Positions 41,341 to 49,221 of a stretch of DNA of 51,284 nt are shown one piece after another (position 1 is the stretch's first letter; each line of letters starts with the position of its first letter). The translations under genes and the position numbers were made by a program. The notes below the pieces were generated by a model. The model was not told where the DNA came from, searched no databases, and was given only the letters and a program-made list of their open reading frames with translations. This DNA is from Bacteroidaceae bacterium (GTDB lineage Bacteria; Bacteroidota; Bacteroidia; Bacteroidales; Bacteroidaceae). The stretch covers positions 1-51,284 of the forward strand of contig JAGBFX010000042.1 in assembly GCA_017936265.1 (NCBI GenBank), given 5' to 3'.

Positions 41341-42582
41341 ATGAATAAGTTTTTTAAGAAACTGCATCTTTGGGTATCGGTGCCTTTCGGTATCGTAATA
41401 ACAATAACCTGTTTCACCGGTGCGTTGCTCGTGTTCGAGAGTGATATCGTCGCTCTTTGCAACAGGGAGTTGACAACCGTCGAGCCTGTCGGCGAGCCAA
41501 TATCTATTGATGAACTTGTGGACAAGGTCGAGGCGACACTTCCCGATGGTGTGGAGGTTACAGGAGTTGTTGTCTCCCATGACCCGGCCGAGGCATACAA
41601 GGTAAACATCTCGAAACCGGGCCGCACAGCGGTGTATGTCGACCAGTATACAGGCGAGGTAAAAGGTAAGGCCGGCCGTCTTCCGTTCTTCAACACAGTG
41701 CGTCGTCTGCATCGTTGGCTTATGGATACACGTCCTGCCGACGGCGGTATCTTCTGGGGCAAAATGATTGTGGGTGCAAGCACGTTGGCTTTTGTCGTGA
41801 TATTGCTCACGGGAGTGGTGATCTGGTGGCCGCGAAACCGCAAGATGCTCAAGAACCGTCTGAAGATTGTCGCATGCAAAGGGTGGAACCGGTTCTGGTA
41901 CGACCTTCATGTGGCAGGCGGTTTTTATGTCACATTGCTCCTGCTTGCCATGGCGCTTACAGGGCTTACATGGTCGTTCAGCTGGTACAGGGATGCCTTC
42001 TATTCTCCTTTCGACAAAGAATCGGCAAAAAGTGTTAGTGCCGAAGCGCGTCCGTCAAGCAAAAATGACAGTCGCACGGCTGTCGCACTTCCGTTGCCTG
42101 CTGATACGTCGCTCATTGCCACAGATGCTGTTACTTCGGCGACAATACAGGCCGACGCGGTAACTGCTGCCACATGGCAGGCCGATGCAACGACGGCGGC
42201 GACGGCGCTTGCAGCGAACTCGCCTGTGTCGCATCCCTGGCAGTGTGCGTTCGATAGCGTTGCGGTCATGAATCCTCATTTTGAAACAATAACGGTATCG
42301 GATGCTCTTGTTTCCGTAGCGCAAAGAGGTTTCGGTAACAAACGGGCCTATGACAGATACGAGTTTGATGGGAGTACAGGAGAGATAACGGCGGAGAACC
42401 TGTATGCCGATGCCTCTCCCCGCAGCAAGGCAAGCGGTTGGGTGCGTACTTTGCATGTAGGTACATGGGGCGGCCTGTTCTCAAAAACACTATATTTCCT
42501 TGCAGCCCTGTTGGGAGCGACGCTCCCTTTGACAGGATATTATTTCTGGATAAAAAGGCTTTACGGGCGAAAGAAGAAATGA
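41341..42582 (+). CDS. xusC: PepSY-associated inner-membrane protein, XusC-like
   Basis: A 413-residue membrane protein with four helices: about 12-34, 140-162, 190-215 and 380-400. Two PepSY-type periplasmic regions are present (about 55-105 and 300-360), and there are histidines in the HRW and HVGTWGG motifs of PiuB/FoxB-like reductases. Such proteins release iron from siderophores in the periplasm, probably by reduction through haem or flavin. Residues 261-290 are three tandem decapeptides: TDAVTSATIQ, ADAVTAATWQ and ADATTAATAL, an unusual low-complexity insert in the periplasmic loop. It is the last gene of the operon and a strong terminator follows. Confidence 0.87.
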   Translation: MNKFFKKLHLWVSVPFGIVITITCFTGALLVFESDIVALCNRELTTVEPVGEPISIDELVDKVEATLPDGVEVTGVVVSHDPAEAYKVNISKPGRTAVYVDQYTGEVKGKAGRLPFFNTVRRLHRWLMDTRPADGGIFWGKMIVGASTLAFVVILLTGVVIWWPRNRKMLKNRLKIVACKGWNRFWYDLHVAGGFYVTLLLLAMALTGLTWSFSWYRDAFYSPFDKESAKSVSAEARPSSKNDSRTAVALPLPADTSLIATDAVTSATIQADAVTAATWQADATTAATALAANSPVSHPWQCAFDSVAVMNPHFETITVSDALVSVAQRGFGNKRAYDRYEFDGSTGEITAENLYADASPRSKASGWVRTLHVGTWGGLFSKTLYFLAALLGATLPLTGYYFWIKRLYGRKKK

Positions 42583-42589
42583 TTACAAA

Positions 42590-42632
42590 CATTGAGAGCG
42601 TTGGGATTCCCAACGCTCTCAATGTTTTTTTT
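42590..42632 (+). terminator. Terminator of the xus-like operon
   Basis: A 17-bp near-perfect stem (42590-42606 with 42608-42624, arm ending GCGTTGGGA) closed by a tight loop and followed by eight T (42625-42632). Confidence 0.9.
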
Positions 42633-42637
42633 AAAAA

Positions 42638-43120
42638 TTATTTATTCTTGATTTCCAGTTCCATGTGCTGTGCGGGTTTTGAACCCCAGCTGAGGAATTT
42701 TCGGAAAGGAATAAGCAGAATCTGAATGATGTCGCGCAACAGCGAAATGTATATCGGAGCCATATAAGCATATATGATAATGGTTATTGCCGTCTGGAAT
42801 CCATCGATAAGGCCCGGGAACAGATGCTCGGCCGAGAGCATTGATATGAACCAGAAAATGATGGCCAGGATTATTCCTATAAAATAGGACAGGAATATTG
42901 CTGCATCAAAGCCGAACCCGAATGCGAATTGCTTTATGTAGGTAAGGAATGGCCATAGCCCGTCAGCCTCCTGGTATTCAAGATTGTTGTTCTTTCTCTG
43001 TTCCGCCAGTTTTGAGGCTGCCTTCAGCCACAGGTTGAATGGCAGTAGAAAGATGAACTTGAGGACGGCCAAAGTGCTGTATACCAGCGCATCCAATATT
43101 ATCTGTTTTAGCTTGTCCAT
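42638..43120 (-). CDS. Unrecognised small membrane protein
   Basis: A 160-residue protein I do not recognise. It has a hydrophobic N-terminal segment (about 12-32), a polar stretch with EQRKNNN (about 38-50), a long hydrophobic pair (about 63-97) and a third segment (about 108-135). The C-terminal tail is short and charged. Three or four inner-membrane helices are likely. It stands alone between the xus-like operon terminator and a long gene-free region. Codon use looks like its neighbours, and no frame interruptions are seen, so it is probably real. Confidence 0.65.
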   Translation of the reverse strand: MDKLKQIILDALVYSTLAVLKFIFLLPFNLWLKAASKLAEQRKNNNLEYQEADGLWPFLTYIKQFAFGFGFDAAIFLSYFIGIILAIIFWFISMLSAEHLFPGLIDGFQTAITIIIYAYMAPIYISLLRDIIQILLIPFRKFLSWGSKPAQHMELEIKNK

Positions 43121-44122
43121 GATTCTGTTTTTATTCTCAGAATAGATGAAGATGGTGCAAAGATAGTATATTTTGCTTTAAAACAAGAATTTTTGCTGTT
43201 TTAGTGTGCCTCCCTGGACAAGTGCTGTATTATATATAATAGGTATATAAATATCGATCCAAAAACTACAACAAGGTGCTTGACTTTATAGGCTCAACGT
43301 AAAAAGTTGAGGGATACTTCTTGTGATGACATCAGGAATGGGAATAAATATAAGTCTTTATTCTTCAATGCAACTTACCCTTAATCTGTTGTCGTTTATT
43401 CTTTTTGTCGTCGTTCTATCTTAACTTTTCGTCGCGCGAAAAGTTACAAAAGCGCCCGGCACTGCAAAAACAGTCATTTTGCGCTTTGTTCAGGAGTTGC
43501 AAGCAACATCCTTCAGTCACACAAAATTTGCCGCAAACAACTTTTCGTTCAGTCATCGGGGATAAAAGGACTCGCTTTTCACGCAATAACGGCAACATTA
43601 ATATGCACCGCTCAAACAGGCTTTTATCCTGCTTCCGCTGCCTGAACGGTTGTTTGCTGTGTTTTAGATAGTGCCGGAGGTTTTTAGGGATTACCTGTGC
43701 AAACAAAAAAACTCTCCCTATTTAAAGATGGACGACAACGCAGGGGGGGGCGTTGCGTTGCTTTCAGCGAGCTTTGGCTGCGCTCGTTGCGTGTGAAAAT
43801 GAATTTTCACTCACTCGCCGGCACAAACCTTGCGACGATTGAACCTATAGGTTTACAAAGGAGCGCCGCCAGGCCGGCGTAGACGTTGTGGAAGGAGTTC
43901 TCATTGCACGTACCTGTCATGCTGGAGCAAAGCGAAGCATATAAAAACACAGGGCTTTTCATACCCAACGAATTTTCATTGCAGAGGCAATTTCAAGAAG
44001 AAACTGCCGCTGTGTGAGCAAACTTTTAGACTGGCAAAATTATATGCGTAAAAATGAAATCCCTCAGAATTTTACGTTGAGCCACTTTATATATCAGCAA
44101 ACCAATGAGTTACGCTGTGGGG
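43121..44122. other. About 1 kb without a credible gene
   Basis: Several short open frames exist on both strands (longest about 96 codons) but they overlap one another antisense, lack start context and have poor codon use. The segment contains a 6-bp hairpin CTCAAC/GTTGAG (around 43291-43310), a run of nine G (43744-43752) and clusters rich in palindromic pieces such as TCGTCGCGCGA (43430-43440). It may hold a dispersed Bacteroidales intergenic repeat or a non-coding RNA. I see no CRISPR array or insertion-sequence ends. Confidence 0.4.
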
Positions 44123-44161
44123 AAAAAGAAAACGGAGAGAGTTTTTCAACTTTCTCCGTTT
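44123..44161 (-). terminator. Terminator of tRNA-Leu
   Basis: A 9-bp stem, AAACGGAGA (44130-44138) with TCTCCGTTT (44153-44161), lies 4 bases after the tRNA 3' end. The minus strand then runs into a T-rich tract (plus-strand A-run 44123-44130). Confidence 0.7.
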
Positions 44162-44164
44162 CAG

Positions 44165-44246
44165 TACCCAGACCCGGGATCGAACCGGGATGGGTTGCCC
44201 CACTGGTGTTTGAGACCAGCGCGTCTACCGATTCCGCCATCTGGGC
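44165..44246 (-). tRNA. tRNA-Leu, anticodon CAA
   Basis: The minus strand starts GCCCAGATGGCGGAATCGG and ends TCTGGGT plus discriminator A, with a G-U first acceptor pair. The anticodon stem CTGGT/ACCAG encloses loop CTCAAAC, giving anticodon CAA (reads UUG). A variable arm and T-arm GGTTCGATCC are present. CCA is not encoded. Confidence 0.95.
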
Positions 44247-44264
44247 AATTGCTTAATTGCGGTG

Positions 44265-44295
44265 CAAAGGTAGTGCTTTTTTCGTTGCGACCAAA
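44265..44295 (-). promoter_or_regulatory. Promoter of tRNA-Leu
   Basis: The minus strand has TTTG (44292-44295) and TACCTTTG (44265-44272) separated by 19 bases, a textbook Bacteroidetes promoter. Confidence 0.75.
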
Positions 44296-44332
44296 GAAAA
44301 ACTCATTTTTTTTGAAAAAAAGTTGCAATTGC

Positions 44333-44363
44333 TTGCCTGTTACAGTAAAAAGAAGTAATTTTG
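44333..44363 (+). promoter_or_regulatory. Promoter of rplM-rpsI
   Basis: TTG at 44333-44335 and TAATTTTG at 44356-44363, separated by 20 bases. The start site is near 44370, leaving a long 5' UTR of about 180 bases before rplM. Confidence 0.65.
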
Positions 44364-44369
44364 CGAGCC

Positions 44370-44551
44370 GATTATTATCAGCCCATACTATGGGCATACG
44401 GTACTTCAGGTCTCTGAGTATGCCAGTGATGCAATCTAGCCAATTGGTCGGGTATGCGTGAAGAGGGTTTCTGAAAGGCTCTGTTCCGTAAGGGCTTTGC
44501 AGAGGAGTATCGCAAGAACGATGGAATTATTAACTTTTTAAATGAATTAAA
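44370..44551 (+). ncRNA. Structured leader of rplM-rpsI, candidate autoregulatory element
   Basis: A 182-base untranslated leader with two early hairpins: GCCCAT/ATGGGC (44381-44386 with 44390-44395) and GCATAC (44394-44399) with GTATGC. The latter partner occurs twice, at 44418-44423 and 44452-44457, so two mutually exclusive folds are possible. Ribosomal-protein operons are often controlled by binding of their own product to such leaders; L13 or S9 would be the candidate ligand here. No ligand test can be made from sequence. Confidence 0.5.
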
Positions 44552-45013
44552 GTGGATACTTTAAGCTACAAAACAATTTCGGTCAACAAGGCTAACGCAC
44601 AGAAAGAGTGGGTTGTTGTTGATGCTACAGACCAGGTACTTGGTCGTCTTGGTACAAAAGTTGCCAAGCTTTTGAGAGGTAAGTACAAACCAAGTTTCAC
44701 TCCTAACTCAGATTGCGGTGATAACGTAATCATCATCAACGCTAACAAGGTTAGAATGACTGGTAACAAGTGGAATGAGCGCGTATACTTGAGATTCTCA
44801 GGTTATCCAGGCGGTCAGAAGCAGTTTACTCCTGCTGATGTTGCTGCCGGTTACAAGGGTTACGAGCGTCTTATCAAGCATGTCGTAAGAGGTATGCTCC
44901 CTAAGAACCGTCTTGGCAATCACATCCTCAACAACCTCTACATTTACGATGGTCCTGAGCACAATCACGCAGCTCAGTCTCCAAAAACAATTGATATTAA
45001 CTCTTATAAATAA
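44552..45013 (+). CDS. rplM: 50S ribosomal protein L13
   Basis: A 153-residue ribosomal protein (uL13) binding 23S rRNA early in assembly. It has the conserved WVVVDATDQVLGRLGTKVAKLLRGKYKP start, SDCGDNVIIINA and the RMLPKN-like block VRGMLPKNRLG. The start codon is GTG at 44552, chosen because the protein should begin MDTLSYKTISV and no ATG fits. The gene has strongly biased codons. It is followed after 8 bases by rpsI. Confidence 0.97.
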   Translation: MDTLSYKTISVNKANAQKEWVVVDATDQVLGRLGTKVAKLLRGKYKPSFTPNSDCGDNVIIINANKVRMTGNKWNERVYLRFSGYPGGQKQFTPADVAAGYKGYERLIKHVVRGMLPKNRLGNHILNNLYIYDGPEHNHAAQSPKTIDINSYK

Positions 45014-45021
45014 GAAAGCAG

Positions 45022-45408
45022 ATGGAAATGGTAAACGCATTAGGCAGACGCAAGAGCGCTGTTGCCCGTATTTTCGTAACTGAGGGTACAGGTAAAATTA
45101 CTATCAACAAGAAGGATCTGCAGGATTATTTCCCATCAAGCATTCTCCAGTACGTGGTTAAGCAGCCACTGATGACTTTGAATGTTGCTGAGAAGTATGA
45201 CATCAAGGTTAACTTGGACGGTGGCGGTTTCACTGGCCAGTCACAGGCTTTGCGTCTTGCAATTGCCCGTGCTTTGGTTAAGATTAACGCCGAGGACAAG
45301 AAGGCTTTGCGCGCAGAGGGCTTCATGACTCGCGATGCTCGTGAGGTTGAGCGTAAGAAACCGGGCCAGCCAAAGGCACGTCGCAGATTCCAGTTCAGTA
45401 AACGTTAA
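45022..45408 (+). CDS. rpsI: 30S ribosomal protein S9
   Basis: A 128-residue uS9. It has NALGRRKSAVARIFVTEGTG at the start, GGGFTGQSQALRLAIARAL in the middle and the basic tail ending RRFQFSKR that reaches the P-site tRNA. It is complete and normal in length. It is co-transcribed with rplM, the usual bacterial order. The ATG at 45022 is followed by a second ATG two codons later; the longer start is used here because a purine-rich AAGCAG precedes it. Confidence 0.97.
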   Translation: MEMVNALGRRKSAVARIFVTEGTGKITINKKDLQDYFPSSILQYVVKQPLMTLNVAEKYDIKVNLDGGGFTGQSQALRLAIARALVKINAEDKKALRAEGFMTRDAREVERKKPGQPKARRRFQFSKR

Positions 45409-45440
45409 TATTCGGTCTCGAAATATACGTTTAGTATCTA

Positions 45441-45491
45441 AACCACTCGGGACTTCACCGTTCTATTGGTGGGCTACCCGGGAGGTTGGTT
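45441..45491 (+). ncRNA. Leader hairpin of rpsB-tsf, candidate S2 regulatory element
   Basis: An extended imperfect hairpin: AACCACTCGGG (45441-45451) pairs with CCCGGGAGGTTGGTT (45477-45491) and encloses a smaller hairpin CACC/GGTG (45456-45459 with 45468-45471). It lies in the 130-base gap before rpsB. S2 represses its own operon through a leader in enterobacteria, so a similar role is plausible. A weak promoter-like TACGTTTA precedes it (45427-45434). Confidence 0.5.
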
Positions 45492-45538
45492 AAAGAATTT
45501 AATTAAAAAGAAGGTAAACGATTTAAAATTTTAAAAAA

Positions 45539-46348
45539 ATGTCTAGAATTACATTTGACACATTGCTTGAGGCCGGTGCACATTTCGGTCACTTGAAGCG
45601 TAAATGGAATCCCGCTATGGCTCCTTATATCTTCATGGAGCGCAATGGTATCCACATCATCGATTTGCACAAGACTGCAGCTATGACTGAGACTGCTGCT
45701 GAGGCCTTGAAGCAGATTGCAAAGAGCGGTAAGAAGGTTCTCTTTGTCTCTACAAAGAAGCAGTTGAAGGAGATTGTTGCCGAGAAGGCACAGTCAGTAG
45801 GTATGCCCTACGTTATCGAGCGCTGGCCAGGCGGTATGTTGACTAACTTCCCTACAATCCGTAAGGCTGTTAAGAAGATGGCAACTATCGACAAGCTTAC
45901 ACAGGACGGTACATACTCTAACCTCTCAAAGCGCGAGATTCTTCAGATTTCTCGTCAGCGTGCTAAGCTCGACAAGAACCTCGGTTCTATCGCAGATTTG
46001 ACACGTCTTCCTTCAGCAATCTTCGTGGTTGACGTAATGAAGGAGCACATTGCTGTTCACGAGGCTAACCGTCTTGGTATCCCCGTATTCGCAATCGTTG
46101 ATACAAACTCTAATCCTAACGACATTGATTTCGTAATCCCGGCAAATGATGATGCAACAAAGTCAGTAGAGGTTATCCTCGACGCTTGCTGCGCAGCTAT
46201 CGCTGAGGGTCTCGAGGAGCGTAAGGTAGAGAAGGTTGACGCACCCGAGGAGAACGATGAGAATGCTGAGAAGAAGGCTCCACGTCGCCGTACAACCAAG
46301 GCTCGCACAGCTAAGGTTGCTGAGGCATCAGAGGAGGCTGCAGAGTAA
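45539..46348 (+). CDS. rpsB: 30S ribosomal protein S2
   Basis: A 269-residue uS2, with the conserved GAHFGHLKRKWNPAMAPYIF start, RWPGGMLTNFPTI, and NRLGIPVFAIVDTNSNPNDIDFVIPANDDA. After residue 230 there is a low-complexity acidic then basic tail (EENDENAEKKAPRRRTTKARTAK), longer than in Escherichia coli but common in Bacteroidales. It contacts the 30S head-body junction and is needed for S1 binding in many bacteria. tsf follows after 39 bases, the near-universal order. Confidence 0.97.
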   Translation: MSRITFDTLLEAGAHFGHLKRKWNPAMAPYIFMERNGIHIIDLHKTAAMTETAAEALKQIAKSGKKVLFVSTKKQLKEIVAEKAQSVGMPYVIERWPGGMLTNFPTIRKAVKKMATIDKLTQDGTYSNLSKREILQISRQRAKLDKNLGSIADLTRLPSAIFVVDVMKEHIAVHEANRLGIPVFAIVDTNSNPNDIDFVIPANDDATKSVEVILDACCAAIAEGLEERKVEKVDAPEENDENAEKKAPRRRTTKARTAKVAEASEEAAE

Positions 46349-46387
46349 TTCTCATAATTATTAATCATTAAAATCAAAGAAAATACT

Positions 46388-47209
46388 ATGGCTGTAACTA
46401 TGGCTGATATTGCCAAGCTCCGTCAGATGACAGGTGCTGGTATGATGGACTGCAAGAACGCTTTGACCGAGGGTGAGGGCGATTTTGACAAGGCTATCGA
46501 GATTATCCGTAAGAAGGGTCAGCTGGTAGCTGCTAAGCGTAGCGACCGCGAGGCTTCTGAGGGTTGTGTTCTTGTAAAGGCAGAGAATGGCTTTGCTGCA
46601 ATCATCGCTCTCAAGTGTGAGACCGACTTCGTTGCTCAGGGTGCTGACTTTGTCAAGTTGACACAGGATATCCTTGATGCTGCTGTAGCTGCTAAGTGCG
46701 CTACTATCGAGGATGTCAAGGCTCTTCCTATGGGCGAGGGTACAGTTCAGGACGCTATCGTAGCTCGTTCAGGTATCACTGGCGAGAAGATGGAACTTGA
46801 CGGTTACAAGACTCTTGTTGCTGAGAACGTATACACATACAACCACCAGAAGAAGAATATGCTCTGTACAATGGTAGCGTTGTCACAGGCTAACGAGGAT
46901 GCCGGTCACGAGATTGCTATGCAGATTGCTGCTTCTGCACCTCTTGCACTCACAAGCGAGGATCTTGATCCTGCTTTGGTTGCCAAGGAGCGCGTTGTAG
47001 CAGAGGAGAAGGCTCGTGAGGAGGGTAAGCCCGAGAATATGATCGCTCGCATCGCTGACGGTCGTATCCAGAAGTACTACAAGGAGGTTTGTCTTCTCCA
47101 GCAGGGCTACTGCCAGAACGAGAAGATTTCTGTCGCTGATTTCTTGAAGGGCTTCGACAAGGAGCTTACAGCTACAGGCTTCCAGCGTTTCACACTCCGT
47201 GCAGAGTAA
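46388..47209 (+). CDS. tsf: Elongation factor Ts
   Basis: A 273-residue guanine-nucleotide exchange factor for EF-Tu. The N-terminal UBA-like domain has LRQMTGAGMMDCKNAL. The core has KCETDFVAQGADF, the conserved TDFV contact with EF-Tu, and the C-terminal part ends KGFDKELTATGFQRFTLRAE. It is complete and of usual length. It shares the rpsB transcript, and a strong terminator follows 12 bases after the stop codon. Confidence 0.97.
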   Translation: MAVTMADIAKLRQMTGAGMMDCKNALTEGEGDFDKAIEIIRKKGQLVAAKRSDREASEGCVLVKAENGFAAIIALKCETDFVAQGADFVKLTQDILDAAVAAKCATIEDVKALPMGEGTVQDAIVARSGITGEKMELDGYKTLVAENVYTYNHQKKNMLCTMVALSQANEDAGHEIAMQIAASAPLALTSEDLDPALVAKERVVAEEKAREEGKPENMIARIADGRIQKYYKEVCLLQQGYCQNEKISVADFLKGFDKELTATGFQRFTLRAE

Positions 47210-47221
47210 TTGAAACTTATA

Positions 47222-47265
47222 TATAAAACAAGCGGTTCACAATTTTGTGAACCGCTTGTTTTATA
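47222..47265. terminator. Terminator after tsf
   Basis: A perfect 21-bp stem (47222-47242 with 47245-47265) with a 2-base loop. The arms begin with TATAAAACA and end with TGTTTTATA, so it can act in both directions, also closing the minus-strand PqqD operon that ends at 47351. Confidence 0.9.
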
Positions 47266-47350
47266 TTGTGACGTGAGATGTGTGAATGCTTCCCGAAAGA
47301 GTTACAATCTATGCCGTTATTCTCTCTTGAAGCGTGGGGATATCGGTGTT

Positions 47351-47623
47351 TTATTGCTCTATCAGCTCCATTTCAGCCCAACGCTCGATTATGAGCGCAC
47401 AGTCCTCACGTGCGACAGCCTCTTCTACTTCATACTCCTCAAGGAGGGCTTCCACCAGCGTCTCAATGGTAAACTCCTCCAGACTGCTTACCTTCTCCCA
47501 CAGGAATGCCGCTGTGGGGTTAAGGCTGATGATTCGGCTGAAATCGACGTTCTCTATTCCGGCAGGTACAATGATGTACTCTCCGCATACGTTCTGTAAT
47601 TCAAATCCTTTCTTCGCTTTCAT
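47351..47623 (-). CDS. PqqD-like (RRE-type) protein
   Basis: A 90-residue winged-helix-like protein. The pattern matches PqqD-type peptide-binding proteins: FELQNVCGEYIIVP, an SRIISLNPTAAFLWEKV helix start (about residues 29-45) and a C-terminal helix. In peptide-modification systems such proteins hold a precursor leader for a maturase. It lies 13 bases after the S24/S26 peptidase and ends the minus-strand trio. No radical-SAM enzyme or precursor peptide is encoded nearby, so its partner may be elsewhere. Confidence 0.8.
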   Translation of the reverse strand: MKAKKGFELQNVCGEYIIVPAGIENVDFSRIISLNPTAAFLWEKVSSLEEFTIETLVEALLEEYEVEEAVAREDCALIIERWAEMELIEQ

Positions 47624-47636
47624 ATTACATATTATT

Positions 47637-48098
47637 TTATATTCTTCGGTAAATTGCCAATATAATCCTGCGCAGCGGGGTTAATAACTTCCATAATGAT
47701 GAGTATCGGCGCCATTTGCGGCTGTTTACCGGAACGAGCTTCCCTTTTCTTATGAATGCGTCGGCTATACCTACAATGTCATCTTCGTGAAAACTCTCTT
47801 TCATCCATAACGGATTGCCGTCGCCTCGCATTATGTATGTGTCGCCTTCAATCTCTATTACACGGTGTAGGGCGTAGGTCTCTTTCCTTATTTCCGCCAG
47901 GACTACGTCACCAATAGCGGGTTTACGTGGAGGTGCAAGTACGACCTTGTCTCTTCCGCTTTCAAGGAACGGACGCATGCTGACTCCTTTTACAACAAAA
48001 GTGACACTCTTTCTGTTGCCTTCGTTGAAGAGCCGTCTTATCTCCTGCATGAAGGAGTGGTTGTCGACCCTCTTGACCGTGCCTGTCTGTTGTTTCAT
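47637..48098 (-). CDS. S24/S26 family peptidase
   Basis: A 153-residue peptidase-like protein of the LexA/signal-peptidase fold. The nucleophile serine is in VKGVSMRPFLESGRDKV (about residue 42), followed by VGDVVL-like strand PAIGDVVLAEI. The second catalytic position is LHRVIEIEGD, with histidine as in archaeal/ER signal peptidases rather than the lysine of bacterial LepB. The MRGDGN strand is conserved. A C-terminal basic hydrophobic stretch (about 135-153) may attach to the membrane. It overlaps the HprK-like gene by 4 bases and precedes the PqqD-like gene, so a peptide-processing role is inferred. Confidence 0.8.
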   Translation of the reverse strand: MKQQTGTVKRVDNHSFMQEIRRLFNEGNRKSVTFVVKGVSMRPFLESGRDKVVLAPPRKPAIGDVVLAEIRKETYALHRVIEIEGDTYIMRGDGNPLWMKESFHEDDIVGIADAFIRKGKLVPVNSRKWRRYSSLWKLLTPLRRIILAIYRRI

Positions 48099-48967
48099 GC
48101 TTTAAGTACGTTGCTTGAAACCTCTGCAGCTTCCTTATCGGGACGGCATGAAAGGGTGTATACCGGTATTCTCTCAAGAACCTTGCTGGCAGTGCCGCAT
48201 ATGCTCATGTGTATTTTCTTGTCGAATTTCAGTGTTGAGCATGAGTTCAGGAGTATTCCGAACGCGACGGGTATGCTCTCCTTGCGTATCCTGTTCTCCT
48301 TCTCCTGCTCGATTGAAGCAAAACCGCCGATGGGGTAGTGCACGTTTTTGTATATCGGGCGCTTGCCGCTCCATGGAGAACCGTATACTATCGGTGTACC
48401 GTCTGCAGCAATTCTCAATACTGGATTGTCATCGTTTATGAGAGTGCTTCCGGGTATATGCTTTACCCAAAGGTCGCTGTGTGTGCTCTTCCCTCTGCCG
48501 CTCACCCCAAGGAACATGTATGCTTTGCCTTCGTTCTCGACAACGGATGAGTGCATTAGCAAGGTGTCATGTTTGGCAGAACATATGGTAAATATTACCA
48601 TAAGGGCGTTGTCGATGCCGAAGATGGTATTTGCCGTCGAGCCACGGGTGGCCAACGTGAAGTTCCTGTATTCGCTGTCGCTTTCAATGAATGCACATGG
48701 TATCTTGCCGTCAAGAAGTATAAGAATCTGGTAGGCGCCGCTGTCCTGCCGATAAACCTCGAAACTGGCCGACGGGCATGGGAAAAAACCGATCCTTGAG
48801 CCTCGCCACGACGGGTTTATGCTGTTGTCTATTCTTATGGAAAACAGTGGCTCTTGCTTGTCGTCGGTCAAGAATGGCTCAAGATTTGGCAATAATTTTA
48901 CAATATCTATCTCCTGTGACTCAATTTCAAAGACGTGTTCTGCTATTTTGAATCTTGTACTGTTCAT
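48095..48967 (-). CDS. HPr kinase/PEP-carboxykinase-like protein
   Basis: A 290-residue protein. Residues about 140-290 contain the P-loop GVSGRGKSTHSDLW (Walker A) and NDDNPVLRI (metal site), as in HPr kinase and related HprK-like kinases of peptide or exosortase-type clusters. The N-terminal half (1-135) lacks the usual HprK N-terminal domain, so it is not a standard carbon-catabolite kinase. ATG 48967 is chosen over an in-frame ATG at 49072 because a perfect -7 element lies between. It heads a tight trio with an S24/S26 peptidase and PqqD-like protein. The target is probably a peptide or protein rather than HPr. Confidence 0.78.
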   Translation of the reverse strand: MNSTRFKIAEHVFEIESQEIDIVKLLPNLEPFLTDDKQEPLFSIRIDNSINPSWRGSRIGFFPCPSASFEVYRQDSGAYQILILLDGKIPCAFIESDSEYRNFTLATRGSTANTIFGIDNALMVIFTICSAKHDTLLMHSSVVENEGKAYMFLGVSGRGKSTHSDLWVKHIPGSTLINDDNPVLRIAADGTPIVYGSPWSGKRPIYKNVHYPIGGFASIEQEKENRIRKESIPVAFGILLNSCSTLKFDKKIHMSICGTASKVLERIPVYTLSCRPDKEAAEVSSNVLKA

Positions 48968-49016
48968 CTGTATTCTTAATATGGCTGTTTTTTCTTTGTT
49001 GTTTTCAATATTATTG

Positions 49017-49024
49017 CAAATATA
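49017..49024 (-). promoter_or_regulatory. -7 element for the HprK/S24/PqqD trio
   Basis: The minus strand reads TATATTTG, a perfect -7 element 49 bases before ATG 48967. The -33 element is not clear. Confidence 0.5.
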
Positions 49025-49221
49025 GTGCAATTTAGGTTGATTTTTGAGTTTTCGGAGAGATAATAATTTCATTGCTATGGCTTTTATATTAATTTAATAA
49101 TTACAAAAAAAGTAAAAAATGAAGAAAAGTGGATTATTGTGTGATATATGTTCCGAAATTTGTATTTTCTTTGTATTTTGAAATAGACGGGCGCGATACG
49201 CCTTGTGTCAACAAATCTTAT

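Noticed and set aside
43405-43882. Short open frames of 60-96 codons on both strands
   Set aside because: They overlap one another antisense, lack recognisable domains or start context, and show codon use unlike neighbouring genes.
48968-49072. N-terminal extension of the HprK-like protein
   Set aside because: A perfect minus-strand -7 element at 49017-49024 lies inside it.
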